Below are positions 12,923 through 19,626 of a stretch of DNA of 19,626 nucleotides, one piece after another. Under the pieces are notes generated by a model that worked only from the letters and a program-made list of their open reading frames with translations, had not been told where the DNA came from and ran no database searches. This stretch comes from an uncultured Bacteroidales bacterium. GTDB lineage: Bacteria; Bacteroidota; Bacteroidia; Bacteroidales; Muribaculaceae. The DNA is taken from NCBI GenBank assembly GCA_900549375.1, contig URNY01000036.1, forward strand, positions 1 through 19,626, written 5' to 3'. Within the stretch, counting starts at the first letter, position 1, and every line of letters begins with the position of its first letter. Both the position numbers and the translations under genes were made by a program.

Positions 12923-15519
12923 AAATAAAACTAAAACTCATTGTGGCGGCGCTCCTCGTGGGGCTCTCCGTTCCGCTGGCTTCTGAGGCCCAGTTCCTCA
13001 AGAAACTCACCAAAGGCCTTGAGAAAGTCAACAAAACGCTCGATAAAGTCGAGAAAGCCGTGAAAGACACCCCGACGACGGCCAAGACCGACCGGAAGTC
13101 ATCGCAGACCGCTTCGGCGAAGCAGAATTCCGCGCAGACGAAAGCCTTCTCGGAAACCGGCTGGAAATCGGTCACTCCCGGCTATCGGCATCCTTACCTG
13201 ACATCGCGCACAAGATATCTCAACGTACCCGGGTTCAGAAACAACATCTCCGATGTATACGAGGATATTTTTGCCGTTAAACGAAACAATGCATGGGAAT
13301 TCTGGTTTGTCAACGGCAAGAAGCTCTTCAATGCCGACTGGGAATATTGCGGACTTGAGTACAACGGCGCGCCCCGATTTTCGGGCGGTGTGGCTGCGGC
13401 CCGCAGCGCGAAACCCGGTGCCAACGGTAAGAAAACAATCTCTCTGCTCTATGCCGACGGCAGGGTAAAGCAGCTCGACCCTTCATATGTCAAAGTGTCC
13501 GACTTCATCGACGGACTCGCCATCGTGGAGCAGGAGATCAACTACAAGAGCAAATATTTCTTTATCAATGCCGCCGGAGAAAAGGTATTTCCCGCTCTCA
13601 CAGTCAAAGGTGATGCCAAGGATGCCATCCGCCCGCTGGTCGATGATCGCCGTGCCTACAAATGCGACTACGACAAATGGGGCTTCATCGATGCCAAAGG
13701 AAATCCCGCTTTCGCGAAAACGTTTTCGGAAGTGCGCGACTTTTCCGGCGGCTATGCCTGGGTCCGGATTCCCGACGAGAGTCATAAGAATGTGAATCAC
13801 TGGGCGCTTATCGACACCAAAGGAAATGTCGTTTTCCATCCCGGTGAGCTTTACGACAACAAACACATCAATTCCCGTGAGATCACCGATGTCGACAACG
13901 GTATCTTCTCTGTAGTGCGCGGCAATAAAGTGGTTTATTACGATGTCGCAGGCAAGCAACTGCTCTCTGTCGATGACGGCAGCGCCTTTTACGATGGCTA
14001 TGCGTTCGTAACGACCTATCCCGGTTATCAGACCCTCAACAACGGCGCGATGGTGATAAACAGCGCCCTGCAGCCTGTAAGGATCCTCAAATCCGATATC
14101 TGCCCCGCCCATAAAGTTATGGACGGCTCGATAGTATTCAAGCCCTATGGTCTTGTATCGCTAAAAGCCCAGGGCTATGTGCTTAATCCGCAGGGAAACG
14201 TGGTTTTGGAGACTTACGACAACCACAACGGGAATTATATCCGGGGCATCGGCCAGTTCTCCCCCTCGGGATATTCCAAGTGCACGGATGTGAGGCTTAA
14301 CGATGAATCGTATAATGCCTTCCTGAAACCCTCCGGCGAGATTACCTGGATGTTCAGCGACACAGGTGGAGGCGGTCAGTTCTCGGATCCCGTCGGTCCG
14401 GAGCCTACGGATTCAATACCGGACTTCGACCCGCGTCAGCCGAGAGACTCTATCCCGAAAATCGGACCGAATCCCCCCTATCCAATACCGCCTATCAAAC
14501 TGATAACAGTCGACATAAACCAGAAACCTGTCGGCCCAACCACGGTAACGGCCCAGAAATTCAAAGTCTCGGTCGTTGCGGAACCGGCCGAAGGGGGCTC
14601 CGCTTCCATCTCGCCCGCGGGCGCTTTCTCCTACGGCGAAACGGCCACTGTCAGCGCCGCTCCCGCCAAGGACTGGGCCGTGTCGTCGATCTCCTCCTCT
14701 ATTGGCGGCAATCTGTCGGTCGGCAAACCGTTTACTGTTACCACCGACCAGACCATAACCGTCAGATTTGCCAAGAAAGACGATGACAAGAATCCGGAAC
14801 ATACCGGAGCTTATCAGGGAACAATCAGAATCCACCCTTACGACATTCCCGTATATATGCAGGTGAATGCCGAGGGGAAGGAAGCCACTCCTTATGGCGA
14901 CAACACTTGCGGCTATCTGCAGATAATGTTCGACCCCGAAACCCGTTATACCAACGAGAAACAGGAGTTCGCCGTGTCGTTGTTCGCCGTGCCGTTGCAG
15001 ATCACGGGCGTGCAGCATGACGAGGCCACAGGGCGCCGTTGGCTCGTGCTCGACGGAGGGTCTGTCGCTTTCCACGACCTCAAGGTGAATCCCGCCGCCA
15101 TAAATCCGCTGATGGCGCTTTATATAAATACTTTGCTCGGGGTCAACAACTTCTCGGACGTGACAACCCGCCCGATGCACTACCGCGTTGAAATGCTCGA
15201 CCTTGACCCTGAGACCGGCGAGTTCACGTTCGGCGACCTGCAGGCCTACTCCGCCGAAAATGGTGGCTGGTTTGCCGGCGGCGACAAAGCCGTGAGCAAG
15301 ACCACGAAAGGCTTCATGGCCACCATGACCGACCGCGGCTATCCGGCAGAGACATTCGCCGGAGCCAGAATGAAGAAGTCAACGCCGCGCACCGACGTGA
15401 TGTGGTATCCGCCGAAATCCTGGTCGAAGACAGAATCGCTCTTCGAGATGATTGTCAAATCGATGACCGAATCCTACCGCACCGCCCGCTCCGACTATAA
15501 CCGCATCTTCGGCGAGTAA
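12919..15519 (+). CDS. Secreted WG-repeat protein with InlB-B-like domain
   Basis: This is an 866-residue protein. The start is the ATG overlapping the upstream stop, and it opens with a clean signal peptide (MKIKLKLIVAALLVGLSVPL up to about Ala24). A short Lys-rich helix follows. Residues about 110-450 are WG-type repeats, for example YFFINAAGEKVF (213-224), KWGFIDAKGNPAF (253-265) and HWALIDTKGNVVF (294-306). A proline-rich linker (about 490-530) leads to one InlB B-repeat-like domain (about 548-620, with SVVAEPAEGGSASISPAG). The C-terminal 240 residues are not recognised. There is no lipobox and no obvious sorting domain. It probably works in the periplasm or at the surface, together with the YiiX-like hydrolase. 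Confidence 0.82.
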   Translation: MKIKLKLIVAALLVGLSVPLASEAQFLKKLTKGLEKVNKTLDKVEKAVKDTPTTAKTDRKSSQTASAKQNSAQTKAFSETGWKSVTPGYRHPYLTSRTRYLNVPGFRNNISDVYEDIFAVKRNNAWEFWFVNGKKLFNADWEYCGLEYNGAPRFSGGVAAARSAKPGANGKKTISLLYADGRVKQLDPSYVKVSDFIDGLAIVEQEINYKSKYFFINAAGEKVFPALTVKGDAKDAIRPLVDDRRAYKCDYDKWGFIDAKGNPAFAKTFSEVRDFSGGYAWVRIPDESHKNVNHWALIDTKGNVVFHPGELYDNKHINSREITDVDNGIFSVVRGNKVVYYDVAGKQLLSVDDGSAFYDGYAFVTTYPGYQTLNNGAMVINSALQPVRILKSDICPAHKVMDGSIVFKPYGLVSLKAQGYVLNPQGNVVLETYDNHNGNYIRGIGQFSPSGYSKCTDVRLNDESYNAFLKPSGEITWMFSDTGGGGQFSDPVGPEPTDSIPDFDPRQPRDSIPKIGPNPPYPIPPIKLITVDINQKPVGPTTVTAQKFKVSVVAEPAEGGSASISPAGAFSYGETATVSAAPAKDWAVSSISSSIGGNLSVGKPFTVTTDQTITVRFAKKDDDKNPEHTGAYQGTIRIHPYDIPVYMQVNAEGKEATPYGDNTCGYLQIMFDPETRYTNEKQEFAVSLFAVPLQITGVQHDEATGRRWLVLDGGSVAFHDLKVNPAAINPLMALYINTLLGVNNFSDVTTRPMHYRVEMLDLDPETGEFTFGDLQAYSAENGGWFAGGDKAVSKTTKGFMATMTDRGYPAETFAGARMKKSTPRTDVMWYPPKSWSKTESLFEMIVKSMTESYRTARSDYNRIFGE

Positions 15520-15544
15520 TCCCTCCCGTTAGGTTTCCAACTAT

Positions 15545-15590
15545 AAAAAGCAATCCGACAGACACCCTCGTCCGCCGGATTGCTTTTTTT
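15545..15590. terminator. Strong bidirectional terminator
   Basis: AAAAAGCAATCCG (15545-15557) pairs perfectly with CGGATTGCTTTTT (15576-15588), and seven T follow the GC part. It closes the WG-protein operon. Confidence 0.9.
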
Positions 15591-15608
15591 AAATTCGGTG
15601 TAATTCAT

Positions 15609-15616
15609 TACTTTTG
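15609..15616 (+). promoter_or_regulatory. -7 element of the fucosyltransferase-like gene
   Basis: TACTTTTG matches TAnnTTTG 23 bp before the ATG. The -33 region is poor. Confidence 0.5.
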
Positions 15617-15638
15617 TATCTGAAAAATTTATCCGCAA

Positions 15639-16487
15639 ATGGCTAAAAAGAATATTCTGGTTGTAAACGCAATCGGCGGTCTGGGAAACCGCATCCGCAC
15701 CATTGCCGCATGCAACGGCCTGGCAGCCATCACCGACCGGCGTCTGAAAGTGATATGGAAAAACAATAGCGATGTCGCTGCTGATTTCACCGATATATTC
15801 ATGCCATTGCCGGATGAAATAGAATTGCGTCAACCCGGCTGGATAGAATATTCTCTTCTATGGCAGATTCCAAGAAAAAAGAATCTCTATCTTTCATCTC
15901 TTGCTCAACACCTCGGATTCAGCAAGACTTTTTCCGACAATTTCGATCTTGGTCGATTGGGCTCATTCGGCGAGAAGCTCTTGAAAGAAGTAAAGAATTG
16001 CAATGGCAATATCCTGATTTCATCCGGATGTGGAGCCGAATTCGGCATGGATGAGCAGATCAGGAGTCTTTTCTTTCCTTCGCAGAACGTAGAATCTTTA
16101 GTTAGGAAAAACACTGAAAAGTTCAATCACGACACAATCGGAGTTCATATAAGACGCACCGATAATCGGCTTTCAATTTACAAAAGCCCCCTTCATCTGT
16201 TTTCAGAGGAAATGCGTAAAATTATCGACATCAAGCCGGGCACTAATTTTTTCCTTGCAACCGATGACCGCAATGTTATGGAAAACTTCGTAAAAGAATT
16301 CGGCTCAAGAATCATTTGCGGAGACAACAATGCTTCGCGCACTTCCCGCGAAGGGATAATCAGAGGAGCCGCCGACATGTGGAGTTTATCGAAAACTTCC
16401 ATGATTTTCGGAAGCTTTTACAGTTCATTCTCAGAAATTGCGGCCACTTTAGGTAATATTCCTTTGCGGGTGTTGAAAACAGATTGA
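15639..16487 (+). CDS. NodZ/FUT8-like fucosyltransferase
   Basis: This is a 282-residue protein. An N-terminal Rossmann start, GGLGNRIRTIAA (13-24), and the motif VHIRRTDN (169-176) are characteristic of the alpha-1,6/O-fucosyltransferase superfamily (NodZ, FUT8), in which the first arginine of HxRRTD binds GDP-fucose. A FFLATDD strand (204-210) and GSFYSSFSEIA (258-268) complete the donor site. It has no signal peptide, so it should act in the cytoplasm on a lipid-linked glycan. The acceptor is unknown. It ends 2 bp before the stop of the convergent GT2 gene, leaving no room for a terminator between them. Confidence 0.75.
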   Translation: MAKKNILVVNAIGGLGNRIRTIAACNGLAAITDRRLKVIWKNNSDVAADFTDIFMPLPDEIELRQPGWIEYSLLWQIPRKKNLYLSSLAQHLGFSKTFSDNFDLGRLGSFGEKLLKEVKNCNGNILISSGCGAEFGMDEQIRSLFFPSQNVESLVRKNTEKFNHDTIGVHIRRTDNRLSIYKSPLHLFSEEMRKIIDIKPGTNFFLATDDRNVMENFVKEFGSRIICGDNNASRTSREGIIRGAADMWSLSKTSMIFGSFYSSFSEIAATLGNIPLRVLKTD

Positions 16488-16489
16488 TT

Positions 16490-17431
16490 TTATCTGCGCC
16501 AAAAGATAGAGGCGCCACGGCCGCCAAGCGCCGTATAATGATAAAGCAGCTTCAGCAACAATCGGCGCGGAGCCGTGAGCAACGGATGAGCAAGTGCCTT
16601 ATCAAGGAGGGGGCGAGCAAATTCCGGATGATTCTCCCGGCTGTAATGTGCAGCCAGGATGGCCCTTCGGTAGTTAACCATATCCCTCAGCCTATCGGTA
16701 TCTGGATGGTCTGAGTCTATTATATCCTTTTCCACGGCATCAATAGCCAATTCCCATTTTCCGACCTTATCCGAAAAGCCGGTGCCGGTTATCGAATCAT
16801 CCTGATGATATTTCAAAACGCCCGTTAAAGGCAATGCCTTGATTACCGGGGAAGACAACAGAATACGCACTCCGAATTCCCAGTCATCCCATTGAAGCAG
16901 ACCTTCATTCCACAATCCGGCTTTTCTGACAAGTTCTCTTTTTAAACTATATGCAGTGGTGCATAATAATCCGTGATAAATATGATATCGCCACTGATCA
17001 CCTTCCGAGAAATTTAATCTACGGATAGGCCCGTCTGCGTATTGAATCTCCTGCTTCCAATAAACAAGGTCTATTTCCGGCGATTCGCCGTAGATTTCCA
17101 TATAGGCGCTAATAATTCCCGGAGACAAGATATCATCGGAATCAAAAAATTGTATTATTTGAGAAGATGATTCCTCGAAACCGAGATTCCTGGCATAATC
17201 GGCACCCCTCCGAGACTCGGAAACAAGCTTAAGGGTCAGCGCATCGTCACAATTCTCCAGCGCCCAGTTCTCAACGGCTTTCTGCGTCCCGTCGGTTGAA
17301 CCGTTGTCGGCCACCACAATCTCTATCGGGCGATAGCTCTGCGCCTTTACGCTGTCCAGACACCTGATTATCAATTCGGCGCGGTTCAATACCGGTATTA
17401 TTACAGATACTTGTTCCTTCTTGCTTTCCAT
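16490..17431 (-). CDS. GT2-family glycosyltransferase
   Basis: This is a 313-residue GT-A enzyme. VSVIIPVLNR (8-17) and ADNGSTDGTQ (41-50) form the nucleotide-binding start. FFDSDD (95-100) holds the DxD metal site, and WDDWEFG (181-187) fits the acceptor-side acidic motif. The C-terminal helices have no membrane span. It follows the LTA-synthase-like gene after 13 bp, so the two form an operon. Sugar and acceptor cannot be read from the sequence. The context suggests capsule, O-antigen or another surface glycan. Confidence 0.9.
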   Translation of the reverse strand: MESKKEQVSVIIPVLNRAELIIRCLDSVKAQSYRPIEIVVADNGSTDGTQKAVENWALENCDDALTLKLVSESRRGADYARNLGFEESSSQIIQFFDSDDILSPGIISAYMEIYGESPEIDLVYWKQEIQYADGPIRRLNFSEGDQWRYHIYHGLLCTTAYSLKRELVRKAGLWNEGLLQWDDWEFGVRILLSSPVIKALPLTGVLKYHQDDSITGTGFSDKVGKWELAIDAVEKDIIDSDHPDTDRLRDMVNYRRAILAAHYSRENHPEFARPLLDKALAHPLLTAPRRLLLKLLYHYTALGGRGASIFWRR

Positions 17432-17444
17432 AGTCTGAAATGAG

Positions 17445-19244
17445 TTATTTGGTATTGAAAAATCCGCCGTTTATCATCCTTTTCGACAGCTCCCAGTCCT
17501 CCGCCGAGGGATAGGAATAGGGATCCTTTAGAGGTACGCGATCCAGAGTCGTATCCATCACCGCCGGATTGCGCAACAGGCTTGTGCCGAAACCGCGCCA
17601 GCGTACATTCGGCTTACCCATGATATCGAGAATCGTCGGGAAAAGATCCACCTGCGCCACCGGCGCATGAGTCTTGATACCGAGTCCGGAGTTCAAAATG
17701 ATAAAAGGTATCTCGCGACCCGTAAACTTCTTGCCTACAAGCATCGTCTCGCGGGCATTGTGGTCGCCGGCAATCACGATCACCGACCTCTCATACAAAC
17801 CTTCACGCTTCAAAGCCCCGATAAAATTCTTGAGGGCAGTGTCAAACTGACGCAGTTTTTCCACATACACTTTCTCGCTTTGCGACAGGCTATTGTCGCT
17901 CCACACATCGCTCCGTCTCCATTCAAACTTTTCATATGGATCATGCATATCCATTGTGTTCAAGGCCGCTACAAACGGTTGGCGCATATTCTTAATATAC
18001 GGCATTGAATTCACGAACAACGCCCCGTCACGTCCTCTATTCCGGACGATATCCTTCCCCGTTTCTACCTCTGTATGAATTTTATCAAAACCGTATGATT
18101 TCGAAAGTGTTACCTTATTCCATTGGATAGGATCGCCGCAATCAAATTCCTCCCCATAGTATCCGAGACTTTTCGTCAAAGATGGAAACACTGCATAATC
18201 CGTATAAAGAGCCACGGGGTCATGTAGATCCGGCAATAATCCGGTATGATATATGAACCTCCCGTCGCTCGATCTTCCCACTCCGACCTGTACCGCGACA
18301 TTATCTGCCATGAAAACGTCTTCTCCACTTATGGCGCACGACAGAAACGGCATTGCATCTTTCCCATTCACTTTCACATACAAGCCATCGAAATTCAGAG
18401 ATTCAACTATGATGAAAATCAAGTTCTTCCCATGATTATCGGGCAATGAATCCAAGACTAATGATGCCCGCGGCCTTGAATAAATCTCTTTTTGGATTTC
18501 CGCCATCTCCGCATCCGACATTTTTTCCACCGGCTTTAGCATATAATAAGCGCTATAGGCCCAGTATTTAGGGAATCCTCCATTTTTGAGATCTACCAAA
18601 TCAATATATTCCGGAAATAAATTCAGACAACCTTCTTTAAATCTTGAAATCAAATCATCATGCTTTTCGGGAGATTTTGTCATTTGGATATGCAGGAAAA
18701 AGCTTTGTTGCAGAAGAAAAGCGACAAAGACCATCAACATTCCGATGATCTTAAACTTAAGAGAGAACTTTCCGACTCCTGATTTTCTAAAAGACAATAT
18801 ATATATGACGATGAATACTAATGCAGGCACAAGAAACCATAAATCACACACATCGATGGAAGCGAATGCGGAATTCAGCACCGGACCCGTTGCATTCTGT
18901 GTGTTGAAGATCATCTTGATTTTGAAAATATCCCCGAAATTCCTATAATAAAGCGTTTGGGCAAAAAGGTATATAGGCATCAGAAGCATCGGGATTGCAA
19001 TCGTCCTCCGCCATTTCGGTTTCAACAACAGATACGGGCTTAAAATCACCAAAGCATCTATCATACCGAGAAAAACATTGGTATGAACGCTATAATAATT
19101 AATCCTGATTATTAAATAAAAAGCAGAGATCTCCGCTGAAAGCAATACCCAACACGCCAGGAAAAAGGCTATGGGAACAGTAAAAAAATCCCTTAGTTTT
19201 TCAAACCGGATCTCTGAAAAATATCTTGTCTGCATATTATTCAT
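17445..19244 (-). CDS. LTA-synthase-like membrane phospho(glycerol/ethanolamine) transferase
   Basis: This is a 599-residue protein. About five membrane helices occupy residues 20-190, followed by an alkaline-phosphatase-fold domain (about 270-560). The metal and active-site motifs are FIIVESLNFDG (277-287), VGRSSDGRF (322-330), MDMHDPY (431-437) and AGDHNARE (492-499). The nucleophile of LtaS is Thr in G-x-T; here Ser325 occupies that place. Family members move phosphoglycerol or phosphoethanolamine groups onto glycans outside the inner membrane. The donor is not known here. AGGA precedes the ATG at 19244 by about eight bases. It is the first gene of an operon with the GT2 enzyme. Confidence 0.85.
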   Translation of the reverse strand: MNNMQTRYFSEIRFEKLRDFFTVPIAFFLACWVLLSAEISAFYLIIRINYYSVHTNVFLGMIDALVILSPYLLLKPKWRRTIAIPMLLMPIYLFAQTLYYRNFGDIFKIKMIFNTQNATGPVLNSAFASIDVCDLWFLVPALVFIVIYILSFRKSGVGKFSLKFKIIGMLMVFVAFLLQQSFFLHIQMTKSPEKHDDLISRFKEGCLNLFPEYIDLVDLKNGGFPKYWAYSAYYMLKPVEKMSDAEMAEIQKEIYSRPRASLVLDSLPDNHGKNLIFIIVESLNFDGLYVKVNGKDAMPFLSCAISGEDVFMADNVAVQVGVGRSSDGRFIYHTGLLPDLHDPVALYTDYAVFPSLTKSLGYYGEEFDCGDPIQWNKVTLSKSYGFDKIHTEVETGKDIVRNRGRDGALFVNSMPYIKNMRQPFVAALNTMDMHDPYEKFEWRRSDVWSDNSLSQSEKVYVEKLRQFDTALKNFIGALKREGLYERSVIVIAGDHNARETMLVGKKFTGREIPFIILNSGLGIKTHAPVAQVDLFPTILDIMGKPNVRWRGFGTSLLRNPAVMDTTLDRVPLKDPYSYPSAEDWELSKRMINGGFFNTK

Positions 19245-19626
19245 ATTGTATTCCTGAATTTAGTAGATGACAAAACTGGAATCATGCTATTAAATACCTA
19301 ATTTCAGCAGATTATATTCACAAAAGCCCTTGAAATTTAGTAACTTCAAGGAACGGTTTAGCCGACTTCTCCCCATGAAAATTACTGCTTCCAAGGACTC
19401 TGTCAAAGTTAACCAAATACTCCCTATTATGCAAGAGCATTTTGGACAAAGTGTTTTTGTCATGTACATAATGCAATATTATTACGAAAGTAGTATCTTT
19501 GCAATTTCTTACAATGTCATTATTTCAGTTTAGCAGCTATACCGAATTATAATAGTACTCAAGTTTCGCATGTAATTTGAGATTTGACGAGACAAGTCGC
19601 GGAGCGACTACACGGCCTATTAACCG
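19245..19626. other. Intergenic end region with plus-strand promoter-like element
   Basis: No convincing gene lies in these 382 bp. TATCTTTG at 19494-19501 (GTATCTTTGC at 19493-19502) matches the -7 consensus for a plus-strand gene beyond the window, but has no -33. A short hairpin, AGTCGC with loop GGA and GCGACT (about 19595-19611), lies downstream in the presumed leader. A 12-codon frame begins with ATG near 19514 and is too short to call. Confidence 0.4.

Noticed and set aside
13483..14112. Open frame of 209 codons on the minus strand
   Set aside because: It is antisense to the WG-repeat region; its length follows from the codon bias of the opposite strand.
14413..15180. Long open frame of 255 codons on the minus strand
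   Set aside because: It lies antisense to the well-supported WG-repeat protein gene and reads as low-complexity, Gly/Arg-rich text typical of a GC-biased shadow frame.
19330..19533. Plus-strand frame of 67 codons
   Set aside because: It starts with TTG without a ribosome binding site, shows no domain, and contains a likely promoter element at its 3' end.

Overview
The window comes from a Bacteroidales genome, probably a gut commensal of the Bacteroides/Muribaculaceae type. This rests on Bacteroides-style promoters (TAnnTTTG at -7, TTTG near -33), weak Shine-Dalgarno use, and Bacteroidetes-typical families: DUF3853 HTH, an NBU-like AAA ATPase plus primase, an arginine-box-poor tyrosine recombinase and GH127/GH146 hydrolases. 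The genus cannot be fixed from the sequence alone.

Region 1 (1 to about 6361) is the integrase end of an integrative mobilizable element resembling the NBU group. From left to right on the minus strand it carries the N-terminus of a CHC2/toprim-type primase cut by the window edge, a RepA-like AAA ATPase, a DUF3853 helix-turn-helix protein, and an unrecognised 376 to 390-residue protein. A divergent plus-strand cargo pair follows: a DUF3800 protein and a protein that looks like a phage-type BECR-fold nuclease. Then come a bidirectional terminator, a candidate small RNA, a 180-bp non-coding repeat (copy A) and a minus-strand tyrosine integrase. The element appears to end in the 3' half of a tRNA gene with anticodon CAT (6318-6361), followed by what looks like the tRNA's own terminator. 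The intact tRNA would be expected at the other end of the element, left of this window.

Region 2 (6362-9127) holds a YhcG/DUF1016 PDDEXK nuclease gene, a second copy of the 180-bp repeat (copy B, offset by exactly 3200 bp), a small 84-residue protein and a secreted protein of unknown function.

Region 3 (9128-11345) is a decayed GH127/GH146-like beta-L-arabinofuranosidase carrying two deletions, next to an intact membrane-anchored AraC-type regulator.

Region 4 (11600-15519) encodes cell-envelope proteins: a lipoprotein, then a membrane-anchored permuted NlpC/P60 (YiiX-like) hydrolase whose stop codon overlaps the start of an 866-residue secreted WG-repeat protein. A strong terminator closes it.

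Region 5 (15639-19244) is a surface-glycan group: a NodZ/FUT8-like fucosyltransferase on the plus strand, converging on a minus-strand pair made of an LTA-synthase-like membrane alkaline-phosphatase-fold transferase and a GT2 glycosyltransferase. The last 380 bp hold a plus-strand promoter-like element for something beyond the window.

The best candidates for something undescribed are the DUF3800/BECR-like pair with its tandem operator-like repeats and nearby small RNA, and the paired 180-bp palindrome-bearing repeats around the integrase.
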